From contig CAJTFD010000001.1 in the NCBI GenBank assembly GCA_910575625.1, forward strand, positions 248,001-312,000: a DNA stretch of 64,000 bases. Reading direction: 5' to 3'. The stretch is from Clostridia bacterium. Its GTDB lineage: Bacteria > Bacillota > Clostridia > Lachnospirales > Lachnospiraceae. The notes beneath the pieces were generated by a model that was not told the origin of the DNA, searched no databases, and was given only the letters and a program-made list of their open reading frames with translations. This document shows, in pieces, positions 47,359 to 57,551 of this stretch; position 1 is the stretch's first letter; each line of letters opens with the position of its first letter. The position numbers and the translations under genes are program-made.

Positions 47359-48513
47359 CTAGAGCACTTTGTCGACTAATTCTACATACAACTCAAATAT
47401 TTTCTTAGAACATATTTCTACCGTAAAGTTTTCTTCTCCCCATTTTTTGGCCATCTCTATACGTTTTAATCTTTCATATCTATTTCCTAATAAGAGTTGG
47501 ATCTGACCGCCTAATTCTATATAATTTCCCGCTGAATACTTATATCCTCTCTCATTATTCCCAATCAACTCTTTTGTCGCTCCTGAATCAACCCCAACAA
47601 CTGGAAGCCCCATCATCATTGCCTCTGTTGTTACTAACCCCAATGCTTCATCTGGCGATGGCATGAAAAAGAAATCCATTTTGTTCCTAAATTCATCCAA
47701 TTCCTGCCTAGAAAAACGTGATACCGGAATCAGTTTATCAAGTATAATTGGATCCCAGTCATTTTTTTTTGCAAAATATTCTAATTTTTCTTTATCCACT
47801 CCAACCATATAAATTAGATATTCTTCAAGCTCAATACTATCCATTGCTTTACATAGTAGCGGAATATCAAAAATTCCTTTTCCTGTATTTAACGCTCCTG
47901 TATATAAAATTTTAACTATCCCATGTATATCAAATTTATCTTTCTGTAAATGCACATGCGTGCCATCATATATCGTAATTATTTTATCGTTATAATCACT
48001 ATAAATGTCACTAATATACTTGGATACCGATATGATACGATCTGTTTTATTAAAAATCCATTTTACTAAAAATGGTACAGGGAAAAATACAGCATTAAAG
48101 TGACTTGATATATTTTCTCTTAAATGCCATATGCTACGTATTTTCATAAATTTACCAGCCAATGTTCCACAAAGGACATAAGTTGAATTGGCATGAATAA
48201 TATTAATATTCCATTTTTTTATAAAAGGACAAATTTTTAATGCCGAATAAATTTGAAAAAAAGAATTTTTAATTTGTTTTAATGGATATTTCCATGAACA
48301 TGTCCAATCTCTTGATATAACTCCTGCACAAAAGGGTATGAAATCATATTCTATGGAACGCTTCGTTAATTCATATTCCAAATCACCTTTTCTTGGTAAT
48401 AAAACATAAATATTAATTTCTCTTTTTTCTTTTTTAAGACCATCTATTAAATTAAGTAAAGCAACACTTGCGCCACCCAACCCTGTATAATGCGTTATAA
48501 AAAGAACATTCAT
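47359..48513 (-). CDS. Family 4 glycosyltransferase
   Basis: A 384-residue GT-B enzyme: TGLGGASVALLNL near the start for acceptor binding and the donor-binding EALGLVTTEAMMMGLPVV (E-x7-E) near residue 310. Typical of retaining transferases building capsular or exopolysaccharide. GGGGAC precedes the ATG. A 163-base AT-rich gap separates it from the ABC exporter downstream; nothing definite was seen there. Confidence 0.9.
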   Translation of the reverse strand: MNVLFITHYTGLGGASVALLNLIDGLKKEKREINIYVLLPRKGDLEYELTKRSIEYDFIPFCAGVISRDWTCSWKYPLKQIKNSFFQIYSALKICPFIKKWNINIIHANSTYVLCGTLAGKFMKIRSIWHLRENISSHFNAVFFPVPFLVKWIFNKTDRIISVSKYISDIYSDYNDKIITIYDGTHVHLQKDKFDIHGIVKILYTGALNTGKGIFDIPLLCKAMDSIELEEYLIYMVGVDKEKLEYFAKKNDWDPIILDKLIPVSRFSRQELDEFRNKMDFFFMPSPDEALGLVTTEAMMMGLPVVGVDSGATKELIGNNERGYKYSAGNYIELGGQIQLLLGNRYERLKRIEMAKKWGEENFTVEICSKKIFELYVELVDKVL

Positions 48514-48562
48514 AAAAACTCGTCCCCTAAATATATTTTATTTTCAAAAAGTATATTAATTT

Positions 48563-49489
48563 TCAACATAAAATATGGACATTATCTGACAAGTATCTAC
48601 GTGAAATCTTTTGCCATTCTGAATCTAATTTTCCATCACGCATTAATATACATAATTCAATTTTCCCCATTGCAGCAGCCATAATAGAAAATGTACTGGC
48701 AACACTTCCATAAATTTTTTCCGATTGTGACAGTAATAATAAATCTAATGCTGCATCTTGAATAGCAAATACACCATTTCTTCCATATGCTTTGTCAGGA
48801 ATATATATAATATTATTCGGATATTGTTCTCTAAAAAAATTTTCTACCTTTTTATCATCTGTGGCCAAAAAAAACATACAATCCGGCTCTTTTTTTAAAT
48901 GCTTCTCCACCTCATTAACAAATAATTCAGTCGGACTGTTTTGAATAGCATATACATGATCTGTCCGTCTAATATGCAGACCATAATATCTCCTTTTTCC
49001 AATTTCATACTTTATATTTTTTGCCTTTTTATATACTTCATCTGAGAAAGGAAAAAAATCAACATGATTTCCATATTGAAGTATACATTGCTCTAAATAA
49101 ACTTTATTTTTATTAATGAAATATTTATATACAAAATCACATAAATCATCATCATATAGTTGAAAAGTCAAATTTTCTGGTATTCTTTGAAAATGACTCA
49201 AAAACTGATGATTTCTATAATTTAACTCCCTGAGCATGGCGATAAAAGAATCTTTCCATCTTTTTTCTTTAAATAACTTTTTTGATCCGAATGCTGAACG
49301 TTTTTTATTAATAATTTTAATACCCTCAGGAGCAGCCAAAACATCCTGAAAATTGCATCCACAATCCGCTCTATTCCACCATAATATAGTTAGTTCAATC
49401 CCGCATTTTCTAGAAATTTCTAACGCTGAATTTAAGACGAAGATTCTATTGCATAATCCACCTACTGGCTCAATCACTAATTGTTTCAT
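48563..49489 (-). CDS. Fucosyltransferase-like protein (NodZ/GT23-type motif)
   Basis: A 308-residue protein starting IEPVGGLCNRIFVLNSAL, with LHIRRTDHVY near residue 165. The HxRRTD element is the GDP-fucose-contacting motif I of alpha-1,6-fucosyltransferases (NodZ, FUT8) and related GT families. A SVASTFSIMAAAM segment near the end matches motif III. Likely adds fucose or a related deoxysugar to the glycan, though GDP-fucose synthesis genes are not in the window. AAAGGAG precedes the ATG. Confidence 0.78.
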   Translation of the reverse strand: MKQLVIEPVGGLCNRIFVLNSALEISRKCGIELTILWWNRADCGCNFQDVLAAPEGIKIINKKRSAFGSKKLFKEKRWKDSFIAMLRELNYRNHQFLSHFQRIPENLTFQLYDDDLCDFVYKYFINKNKVYLEQCILQYGNHVDFFPFSDEVYKKAKNIKYEIGKRRYYGLHIRRTDHVYAIQNSPTELFVNEVEKHLKKEPDCMFFLATDDKKVENFFREQYPNNIIYIPDKAYGRNGVFAIQDAALDLLLLSQSEKIYGSVASTFSIMAAAMGKIELCILMRDGKLDSEWQKISRRYLSDNVHILC

Positions 49490-49641
49490 TTATTACTCCT
49501 TTTATTCCTCATAAATATCTACTTTTCCAATTAATAATTTTAGAAGTTAAATTACTGTGAAACATAATCTTCCGGGTAGCCAAAAAAGCGCAAACTTCCC
49601 CTATCAAGATTAAAAGAAGTTTTTGAGCCTGTCTGGAAGAC

Positions 49642-50877
49642 TCAGGCGGCAACTACCGGGGCTTCCCAGCCAAGTGCTTTTAGCTTTTTGAGATACGCAT
49701 TGATTTTGCGTTCTTTGTTGAACTGGTTATAATGATCAGCTCCAAAATCTCTGAACACCACTCCGTCTTTGAGGATATGCTAAATGGCTATGAGCATGGA
49801 ATAGGCAACTGCGACATAGGCCCTCTTCTTTCCCCTGTGGGAGCTGATCCTCATAAACTGCGCATGGAAATAGGATTTTTTATTCTTTACAGCTGCATGT
49901 GCACAGGTGATCAGGGTTGTCTACAAAAGGGAGTTCCCTTTTCTGGTCTTGCCGGACTTCCTCTTCCTGGCGCTCTCATTATCACCAGGGCATGATCCGG
50001 CCCATGAAGAGATATGCCTGTCCGTAGGAAAACGTCCCATATCCGTGCCAATGACGGAAATGATGGCTTGTGCGCTGGTATCCCCTATACCAGTCACATC
50101 CTGGATGGCATGGGAAGCCTGTTTTTCCTCCGGCTTCATGGAGCTGTCGATCTCATCATCCAGATTTTTGATGTGGATATTAAGCTCGTCCAGGTGCGCC
50201 AGGAGCTCCTTCATCATCCAACGCTGGAGAGGGCTCATCACACCATTGAGGTCGTCTATGATCTGCTCCTTGGTAGCCTTGAGATTATGGGCGATGATCT
50301 TCTGTTCATACATCTCATCATATTTCAGTCCATCCATGGATGCACCGGTGAGGAGATACTCCAGGATGTTGCGCGCGCTCTTGCCGTTGATATCCGACAC
50401 TGTACCGGACAGCTTGATGTTGGCACCCTCCAGCATCTTCTGGAGGCGGTTGAGCTCCCTGGTGCGTTCACCGACAAGGCTCTTGCGGTAACGGACCAGC
50501 TCACGCAGTTCCCGCTGCTCTTTATCAGGGATGTAACTGGGCTGGAGCAGCCCATGCTGAAGAAGATCTGCGATCCATTCAGCATCCCTAACATCTGTCT
50601 TGCGTCCAGGGACAGCTTTCATATGGCGGGCATTGATCACCATAGCGTTCAGGCCGGACGATTCAAGAATGTTATACAAGGGCTTCCAATAAGATGCCGT
50701 GCTCTCCATTGCGACCATTTCACAGCCGCCGTCTTTGAGCCAGTCAGCCATTTCGAGAAGCTCTCTGGTTGTTGCACCAAACTCCCGTATCTCCTGCTTA
50801 TTGCCTTTTCGAAAGCAGGCAACGATGAGTTTTTTGTGCACATCAATACCACAACAATTGTCGTAAATCCTATCCAT
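49642..50877 (-). pseudogene. IS110-family transposase with two in-frame amber codons
   Basis: A 412-codon frame encoding an IS110 recombinase. The DEDD/RuvC-like N-terminal domain shows GIDVHKKLIV (first Asp), AMESTASYW (Glu) and DVRDAEWIADLL (Asp pair). A coiled middle is followed by the Tnp domain with SSWAGSCPGDNESA, which holds the catalytic Ser. TAG codons interrupt at 49923-49921 (after GNSLL) and 49782-49780 (in IAI-HIL); the frame between and after them is intact to the TGA at 49644-49642. The first TAG is also present at the aligned place in the remnant at 41950. CAGGAGGT precedes the ATG. Either inactive or dependent on readthrough. Confidence 0.82.
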
Positions 50878-51060
50878 AAAGGGACCTCCTGGGTAAATTT
50901 ACGGCACGGTACTCTGTCTGTTATCATTTTACTGTACGTCCTTCTGCCGTAAGAGACTGGACAGGTGGTGGTGCAAATGAGAGTACCTGAAATCAGTTTG
51001 GAAAACGGGCTGCAGGCCCAAAATTAAAACGATCTTTGCCGTTGGTTATAGTATAGACAA
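50878..51060 (-). ncRNA. Candidate IS110 bridge RNA region
   Basis: The 5' non-coding end of the element. It contains a perfect 8-bp inverted repeat TTACGGCA (50899-50906) / TGCCGTAA (50945-50952) enclosing a 38-base loop, and a GGGC/GCCC hairpin at 51007-51019. IS110-group elements are known to encode a structured bridge RNA here that guides target and donor choice. Folding and guide loops were not verified. The rest of the stretch to 51247 is AT-rich with one hairpin at 51161. Confidence 0.35.
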
Positions 51061-51160
51061 TGGCAAAAACAAATTCAATAACCTATCGCTTGCATAGTTT
51101 CATTTATGGTGGTGCCAAATATGGGGCATGAGCGTTTAGAAACCATATTAAATCAGCATA

Positions 51161-51183
51161 AAAAAATACCTGTGGTATTTTTT
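51161..51183. terminator. Small bidirectional hairpin with A/T flanks
   Basis: AAAAAATACC-TGT-GGTATTTTTT, a 10-bp stem with a 3-base loop. The GC content is low, so it may be a weak terminator for the truncated methyltransferase unit. Confidence 0.45.
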
Positions 51184-51247
51184 CACTTAAGAAAAATACA
51201 TTAAAGACCAAAAATATTATGAGGACGATAATAAATAGATATACATT

Positions 51248-51772
51248 TTATATAAAAATCCCCGCTGCAAGTCCCCAAAAATTAAGAGCCTTAAATTTCC
51301 TTTTTTTAAAACTTTTTAAGTCCCCATTTTCGTTTCGTTCTGAATCATCTAAAATAAGAATACCATCCAGATAATCTACCGATTTTTTTAAACATGCTTC
51401 TCTATATAGTCCATCAATTATTATAATTGTATATTTTTGCAAGTCTTCTGAATATGGCATCTAAATATTCTTCTTTTTTGACTCTCAATAAACACGTACC
51501 ATTATTTCCCTCTTTCATTCTTCTCTAAATCATCCAATACCATTTTTCATCGCTTTCCACGGTCTTAATACTTTGTACTTTTTTCGCATAATAAAGCGTT
51601 GAATATCTACTTCCATATTCAAAGACTCTTTCCCCTGATAAATCATATTCATTTAAAAATGCAACCGCCGGATATGTATACCATGGTATAGGTTCACCAT
51701 CCGAATCTACAATAGCATTTTCTAATTTAGATTGCATCCATTCACTTTGATATAAAACTCCATCCCCCTTAA
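51248..51772 (-). pseudogene. Class I SAM methyltransferase-like gene, decayed
   Basis: Fragments in several frames line up as one methyltransferase. The upstream piece (51772-51525) has WYTYPAVAFLNEY, then VFEYGSRYSTLYYAKKV, the SAM-binding glycine loop in which the usual second Gly is Arg, and KTVESDEKW. A middle stretch (KKEEYLDAIF in another frame) and a last piece (51460-51248; YTIIIIDGLYREAC, ILDDSER, FWGLAAG) complete it. At least three single-base shifts, in A-runs and elsewhere, separate them. The 5' end is cut by the IS200 copy beginning at 51774. Confidence 0.65.
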
Positions 51773-51773
51773 A

Positions 51774-52422
51774 AACTGAACCACTACCGGCTAAAGCCGG
51801 TAGGTTCGGTGTGCTGCTGAAACAGCCTAAAGCTGTCTCCGTTCATAGTTATCCCTTACACGTTTCTTTTATCCTATCTCGAAGTTATCGAAGTTGCTCT
51901 TTTCTTGCAGATCTTGGTTCTTGATATACTCTTTGATCACATCATCCGTTACATTTCCACTGCTCGCCACAAAATATCCCCTCGCCCATATATGCCGTCC
52001 CCAGAATTGTTTGTTTGATCCTTTATATTCCATCTGCAATTTTCGTGGAGTGTTTCCTTTTAGATATTGCACTAACTTACTGGCTGACAGACGCGGCGGC
52101 ACGGATACCAGCAAATGGATATGGTCACTCCCAACATGTCCCACTAATATCTCCACTTCATTGCTCTGACATATCATCCTGATGAGTTCCCTGGTCCTTA
52201 AGGCTATCTTTCCTGTGATCACTGGCTTTCGATATTTCGTTATCCATACCAGATGGTATTTGATATCATACGTGCAATGTGACGACTTTCTATAATCCTC
52301 CATATATTTTCAACTCAAGTTTAGTATCTCTATCTTTATATTTATCCTAAACCTGAAGCTATGGGGCTGACCTAAAGGTTTCGCCTTAAGGCGAGGGTTT
52401 TAACCCCCTTATACAAACAATA
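51774..52422 (-). mobile_element. IS200/IS605-type element, copy 1
   Basis: About 650 bases holding only a Y1 transposase gene. One end has the hairpin TACCGGC-TAAA-GCCGGTA (about 51786-51803); the other has TCGCCTTAAGGCGA (about 52380-52394). Such subterminal hairpins are the TnpA recognition sites. Nearly identical, and in the same orientation, to the copy at 56851-57500; the shared sequence ends define the borders within a few bases. Confidence 0.85.
51869..52303 (-). CDS. tnpA: IS200/IS605 family Y1 transposase TnpA
   Basis: A 144-residue HUH-type single-strand transposase. The HUH metal motif is HIHLLVSVPP (about residue 62), and the nucleophile Tyr is in IKEYIKNQ (about 127). It opens SSHCTYDIKYHLVWITKYRKPV, characteristic of the family. 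It appears intact, unlike copy 2. No tnpB/IscB partner is present. Confidence 0.93.
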   Translation of the reverse strand: MEDYRKSSHCTYDIKYHLVWITKYRKPVITGKIALRTRELIRMICQSNEVEILVGHVGSDHIHLLVSVPPRLSASKLVQYLKGNTPRKLQMEYKGSNKQFWGRHIWARGYFVASSGNVTDDVIKEYIKNQDLQEKSNFDNFEIG

Positions 52423-52562
52423 AAGATTTATACATTCTCATTTTTTTAATAAAATTATATATTCTTTTATAGATTGCAGTTTTCCCATATACAATTAACC
52501 TCATTTTCATAAACACAAATACCTCAATACATATCTAAACAATCACCAAAATATAGTTTAAA

Positions 52563-53813
52563 CTAATCCCTAAAAAAAATATCTCTTGTATACACTTGTT
52601 CTTTTACATCTTCTAAACTAATATCATATCTATTTGCTACAATAACATCACATAATTTCTTAAATTCACTTAAATCGTTAACAATTTTACATTCGCCAAA
52701 AGTTTCCTCATTTTTAAGTGAAGGTTCATAAATAATTACTGTTACTCCTTTTGTTTTAATCCGTTTCATAACTCCCTGAATCGAACTTTCACGAAAATTA
52801 TCTGAATTGCTTTTCATCGTTAATCGGTAAATTCCAATTGTAATTTGTACTTCTTTAAAATCATCATATTGCTTTTCTTTGCTAATTCTATAATTATTCG
52901 CAATTTTTAGAATACGATCAGCTACAAAGTCTTTTCGAGTTTTATTAGAATCCACAATCGCCTGAATAAGATTTTCTGGTATATCTTTATAATTAGCAAG
53001 CAATTGTTTCGAGTCTTTTGGTAAACAATATCCTCCATATCCAAAAGAAGGATTATTATAATGAGCGCCGATACGTGGATCCATACACACACCGTCAATA
53101 ATTTGTTTTGTATTCAATCCCTTTAATTCAGCATATGTGTCCAATTCATTAAAAAAGCTTATCCGAAGAGCTAAATATGTATTCGCAAATAACTTTACCG
53201 CCTCTGCTTCTGTAAAACCTAGAAACAATCTATTAATATCCTTTTTTATAGCCCCTTCTACCAAAAAATCCGCAAAAATATGTGCAGATTCCACTAATTG
53301 AACATCTTCAAAATCAATACCCATCACAATTCGAGATGGATACAAATTATCATATAAAGCTTTAGATTCTCTCAAAAATTCAGGACTAAAAATAATATTT
53401 CTATTTCCTGTCTTTTCTCGAATATCAGCAGTATACCCCACGGGAACTGTAGATTTAATAACTATAATGGCTTCTGAATTGTTCTCCATAATCAAATCAA
53501 TTACATTTTCCACTGCTGATGTATCAAAAAAATTCTTTTGACTATCGTAATTTGTAGGCACAGCAATAACAACAAAATCTGCTTTCTTATATGCTTTTTC
53601 CGAATCTAACGTAGCAATTAAATCCAAATCTTTTGTTGAAAGATATTCTTCTATCTCTTTGTCAACAATTGGAGATTTTTTCTCGTTAATTAATTTAACT
53701 CTTTCGGGAACAATATCTACTGCATATACTTTATGATATTGAGATAATAATACAGCAATCGAAAGACCTACATAGCCCGTGCCTGCAACAGCAATACAAT
53801 ATTTTTTATCCAT
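52563..53813 (-). CDS. ugd: UDP-glucose 6-dehydrogenase
   Basis: A 416-residue NAD-dependent enzyme making UDP-glucuronate. It has the Rossmann motif [10 protein letters not shown] at the start, a central dimer helix, and the catalytic Cys in [11 protein letters not shown] (about residue 255). UDP-glucuronate is a common precursor of acidic capsules. GGAGA precedes the ATG. It lies between two co-oriented IS200 copies. Confidence 0.93.
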   Translation of the reverse strand: MDKKYCIAVAGTGYVGLSIAVLLSQYHKVYAVDIVPERVKLINEKKSPIVDKEIEEYLSTKDLDLIATLDSEKAYKKADFVVIAVPTNYDSQKNFFDTSAVENVIDLIMENNSEAIIVIKSTVPVGYTADIREKTGNRNIIFSPEFLRESKALYDNLYPSRIVMGIDFEDVQLVESAHIFADFLVEGAIKKDINRLFLGFTEAEAVKLFANTYLALRISFFNELDTYAELKGLNTKQIIDGVCMDPRIGAHYNNPSFGYGGYCLPKDSKQLLANYKDIPENLIQAIVDSNKTRKDFVADRILKIANNYRISKEKQYDDFKEVQITIGIYRLTMKSNSDNFRESSIQGVMKRIKTKGVTVIIYEPSLKNEETFGECKIVNDLSEFKKLCDVIVANRYDISLEDVKEQVYTRDIFFRD

Positions 53814-53894
53814 TTTTGCAAATCTCCAAAATTATCTGAACATAGAATAATTAATCACCTTTTCAATATAGTTGTAAACCTATATAGCAATCTA

Positions 53895-54863
53895 TTAAAG
53901 GGCAACATATGACTCATTACTTTTGCAAGAATAAATCACATTATTCACACAAGACCCTTCATCCCCAAAATGTACCTTTGAACCTATGCAAATTTCTACC
54001 ATTGTAAAAAGTTTTACTAAATTTTTTCGTTTGAATTCCCAGTCTTTCGCATTAAAGTCCTTATTATAATATCCTCGCTCATTTTTCCCTGTTAAAGTAT
54101 ATATATTCCAATCTGGTTTCTTCTTCATCATTTCCTGCACATTACTGTAATCATCTGTAAAAACAAAAATATTTTTTATTTTATCAATCAAAGACATTTC
54201 TTCTATTCTGCGTAAACAATAATCTACAGATAACAATTTACCTGTTTCTTGGATTTTATCACCTCCTCTGATATGAACAGAAATATAATTTTCCGGCAAA
54301 TTTAAATTATCCACAAGTCCATACATTTCGTTCCAAGTTTCTTTATTATATCTCATGGCCAATTTCTTTAATTTTGCATACTCTTTTCTCACATTCCCAT
54401 TAATCGACATAAGTTCCCACTCAATATATGTTTTTTTAAAATCATCCCCAATAAATATATCAAAAAAATCTTGTGTAGTATATTGAACCCCTGTTATTTT
54501 TTTTAGAAACTTGTTTAAATTTCTTTGTAAATAAACCTTCCATTTATTCCCATTAAAGCTTCTAGTATTAGCAAACTTATTTAAAAAGCAATGATTTTCT
54601 TCACAAAAAGAATCAAAAAACTCATTCCACCCCCCACCTTTTTTTGTAAAATTTGCATCATCCGCGAATAATATAAATTTAATTTTTTTGAAATAAGAAT
54701 ATAGCATGGCTTCCATCATTCCACCTATTTCTGAATAAAAACCAGCTCCAACACCAATATGAAAGATAAATGCTTCATTATATAAAGTTTGTTCTTTTAT
54801 ATAATCATCTTTCAGTCTTCTAAACGCTTCATCAGGAATCCTTTCTAGCGCAAATTTTTTCAC
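53895..54863 (-). CDS. Fucosyltransferase-like glycosyltransferase
   Basis: A 322-residue protein with VHIRGGDKIQ near residue 197, a variant of the HxRRxD fucose-site motif of GT23/GT65-type enzymes, and a late GSKVHFGDEGSC segment. A GxGAGFYSEIGGMM loop near residue 38 could bind the nucleotide. GTG start at 54863 with GAGGAGA upstream. Specificity uncertain; it differs clearly from the protein at 48563. Confidence 0.68.
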   Translation of the reverse strand: MKKFALERIPDEAFRRLKDDYIKEQTLYNEAFIFHIGVGAGFYSEIGGMMEAMLYSYFKKIKFILFADDANFTKKGGGWNEFFDSFCEENHCFLNKFANTRSFNGNKWKVYLQRNLNKFLKKITGVQYTTQDFFDIFIGDDFKKTYIEWELMSINGNVRKEYAKLKKLAMRYNKETWNEMYGLVDNLNLPENYISVHIRGGDKIQETGKLLSVDYCLRRIEEMSLIDKIKNIFVFTDDYSNVQEMMKKKPDWNIYTLTGKNERGYYNKDFNAKDWEFKRKNLVKLFTMVEICIGSKVHFGDEGSCVNNVIYSCKSNESYVAL

Positions 54864-54970
54864 TTTTGCATCTCCTCTACAGCAAAATCCTCTTTAACAA
54901 TATATAGTTTTAAGTAAACTTATTATTTTGTGTTTATTTGTTTACTTCTACTTTTTCTACTTTCATCCTT

Positions 54971-55876
54971 CTAACATTTATACAGAATCTTTTTTAATTT
55001 TCTCTTTACCTTTTTATCCAACGTATCACTATTTTTTTTCCAAAATTCTCTCACTATTTTCTTATCAATAGAAAGTTCTTCAAATTTATATTTATCTATC
55101 CCTTTCGCCAACACTGTATCAAAAGATTTATCATTCCCACAATGAATTCCTGTCCCATCACGTCCTTTATTCTCCACTAATGATTCTTTTGGATAAACAG
55201 TAAACATATTTAAATTACTCTGAGCAAAAGTCCATCGAATTCCCCAAGAATCTATCTTACCCTCCATTTGCCTTTTTAGCATTGGAGTCAAATCATTTCC
55301 TCCTCTATTGAATTTCTTAATCCATTTCTTATCCTGGATAAAATCATCATAATTCTTAACATCCCAATCTACTTTTTCCCAACGATCCTTCCAAGTCCCC
55401 CATCCCCAACTACTTCCTCTATATCCTAAATATACATCGTATGGATAATTAATTAAACTTTTCATCGGAAATGAGTAACCGCTAATAGACCATATATGAC
55501 TACTTCGCCCATAAAAATTCAATGCCTTATTCATATATTCTAAAAAAAAATCTGACACAACCAAATCATCTTCTAATACAATTACACTTCCATATTTTTC
55601 TATTATTTGCGTAACACCATCTATGACGGATCGAGCTAATCCTTGGTTTTTTTTTGCTTCTATAATAGTTACTTGTTTGAAATTTCTTTGCCAATCTACT
55701 TGATGAATATATTGACGTACAGAAACAACTTCTTTTTGTTCTTCCAAATCCTTGCCAGCATCAGAAAAAATAAATAAATCTGTTTTTTTTGATATTGTGT
55801 TTGCTGAAAGTGATGTAAGCATTTGCTTTGTATGTTCTAATCTTTTATAAACAAATAAAATAACAGGAATAGCCAT
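54971..55876 (-). CDS. Glycosyltransferase, GT-A fold (GNT-I/HlpA-like)
   Basis: A 301-residue paralogue of the protein at 43458: IPVILFVYKRLEHTKQML start, metal site VLEDDLVVS (about 100) and GYRGSSWGWGTWKDRW. Probably transfers a hexose or N-acetylhexosamine, but the donor is unknown. GGGGGAG precedes the ATG. Confidence 0.82.
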   Translation of the reverse strand: MAIPVILFVYKRLEHTKQMLTSLSANTISKKTDLFIFSDAGKDLEEQKEVVSVRQYIHQVDWQRNFKQVTIIEAKKNQGLARSVIDGVTQIIEKYGSVIVLEDDLVVSDFFLEYMNKALNFYGRSSHIWSISGYSFPMKSLINYPYDVYLGYRGSSWGWGTWKDRWEKVDWDVKNYDDFIQDKKWIKKFNRGGNDLTPMLKRQMEGKIDSWGIRWTFAQSNLNMFTVYPKESLVENKGRDGTGIHCGNDKSFDTVLAKGIDKYKFEELSIDKKIVREFWKKNSDTLDKKVKRKLKKILYKC

Positions 55877-55911
55877 TTACTCCCCCTTACATATAGTTTC
55901 ACAATACTTCC

Positions 55912-56811
55912 TTACGCTTTTCGTTCTATTTTCTCTACTGCAATATAATAATATTTGATTTTACCCCCTTCAGATTCTGCATAAGAACACAATTGTTCTA
56001 ATTTTTTTCGATCGCTAATTCCAATATTCATTAAAAAATGGCCAAAATTATCATATATATTTAAATCAGTATATACTCCACATTCTTCTAAACAATCAAA
56101 AATCTCCATTGGATCATCAAAAGCTTTTCTTAATTGCGTAGGTACCCATTGTAAAAATAATGCAGGATGGTAGTGTTCTAAAACGTATTTTGTTCCTTTT
56201 AATATTTTAATTTCAAAACCATCTGCACCTAATTTTATAAAATTAGGTTGAAATCCTTTTTTCAAAATCAATTCATCTACTGTCCGTATTTTAAATTCTT
56301 TTTCTACACCTTCTTCACCAAATTCCAATCTACCTGTCCCTGTTTTTTCTACTAATTTACAACTAGTATTTTTATTTTCACTTCCCAAATAAGTCTCTAT
56401 CACATCATATTTATATCCCTTATTTTGCAAATTCATTTTAATAAACTTACTATATTTTTTATTTCCTTCCACTAACAGATAGTTGGCATCTTTTATGCCT
56501 ATTTCTATTACACTATCCCCTATATTAGCACCAATATCCAAGCAATTCAAATTGCCATTTTTACTCTTTACAGCACCCGCAAACGACCGTAAATTACTCA
56601 TAAATTTCGGATTATATTTCTTATACATCGGTAATTCATGTGAAAATGGCATATACATTTTATTTCCATCAGAAAAAACTACATAAACAAAAGGATCTAC
56701 TTTTTTTAAAAGACCCTTTCTTAATTTACTAAAAATTTTTTCACTTAAAGATCCTTGGTTTGATAGAATTTGTTTATTATATATGAAACCACAAAATTTG
56801 TTCACCCTCAT
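55912..56811 (-). CDS. FkbM-family methyltransferase
   Basis: A 299-residue SAM-dependent methyltransferase: SAM loop LDIGANIGDS (about residue 91), acidic LLVEGN, and GADGFEIKILKG replacing the usual DVEG/DVDG. FkbM proteins in surface clusters O-methylate sugars. TAGGAGA precedes the ATG. Just upstream of it lies IS200 copy 2. Confidence 0.85.
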   Translation of the reverse strand: MRVNKFCGFIYNKQILSNQGSLSEKIFSKLRKGLLKKVDPFVYVVFSDGNKMYMPFSHELPMYKKYNPKFMSNLRSFAGAVKSKNGNLNCLDIGANIGDSVIEIGIKDANYLLVEGNKKYSKFIKMNLQNKGYKYDVIETYLGSENKNTSCKLVEKTGTGRLEFGEEGVEKEFKIRTVDELILKKGFQPNFIKLGADGFEIKILKGTKYVLEHYHPALFLQWVPTQLRKAFDDPMEIFDCLEECGVYTDLNIYDNFGHFLMNIGISDRKKLEQLCSYAESEGGKIKYYYIAVEKIERKA

Positions 56812-56850
56812 TCTTAATATATCTCCTAAAAAGTAATTTAATCACTTTAT

Positions 56851-57500
56851 AACTGAACCACTACCGGCTAAAGCCGGTAGGTTCGGTATGCTGCTGAAGC
56901 AGCCTAAAGCTGTCTCCGTTCATAGTTATCCCTTACACGTTTCTTTTATCCTATCTCGAAGTTATCGGAGTTGTTCTTTTCTTGCAGATCTTGGTTCTTG
57001 ATATACTCTTTGATCACATCATCCGTTACACATTCCACTGCTCGCCACAAAATATCCCCTCGCCCATATATGCCGTCCCCAGAATTGTTTGTTCGATCCT
57101 TTATATTCCATCTGCAATTTTCGTGGAGTGTTTCCTTTTAGATATTGCACTAACTTACTGGCTGACAGATGCGGCGGCACGGATACCAGCAAATGGATAT
57201 GGTCACTCCCAACATGTCCCGCTAATATCTCCACTTCATTGCTCTGACATATCATCCTGATGAGTTCCCTGGTCCTTAAGGCTATCTTTCCTGTGATCAC
57301 TGGCTTTCGATATTTCGTTATCCATACCAGATGGTATTTGATATCATACGTGCAATGTGACGACTTTCTATGATCCTCCATATATTTTCACCTCAAGTTT
57401 AGTATCTCTATCTTTTATTTATCCTAAACCTGAAGCTATGGGGCTGACCTAAAGGTTTCGCCTTAAGGCGAGGGTTTTAACCCCCTTATACAGACAATAA
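56851..57500 (-). mobile_element. IS200/IS605-type element, copy 2
   Basis: Same ends and hairpins as copy 1 (TACCGGC-TAAA-GCCGGTA and TCGCCTTAAGGCGA) in the same orientation. A handful of base differences separate the copies, so both are recent. Confidence 0.85.
56947..57381 (-). pseudogene. IS200 TnpA, truncated by a one-base insertion
   Basis: Identical to copy 1 in most residues, with HIHLLVSVPP intact, but an extra base near 57028-57033 shifts the frame after YFVASSG, giving a premature stop (frame 57381-57019). The catalytic Tyr helix is lost, so the element can move only with TnpA from copy 1 or elsewhere. Confidence 0.85.
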
Positions 57501-57551
57501 GCTCTAACTTTACAATAACAAACACAAATTAAAAGTATTTTTAATAATAAC

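Larger units (their letters stand above)
49570..51060 (-). mobile_element. IS110-family insertion sequence, ends approximate
   Basis: Holds the transposase at 49642-50877 plus non-coding ends. IS110 elements lack terminal inverted repeats, so boundaries are estimates from where GC-richer element sequence gives way to AT-rich cluster DNA. It separates the fucosyltransferase-like gene from a decayed methyltransferase gene. Confidence 0.6.
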
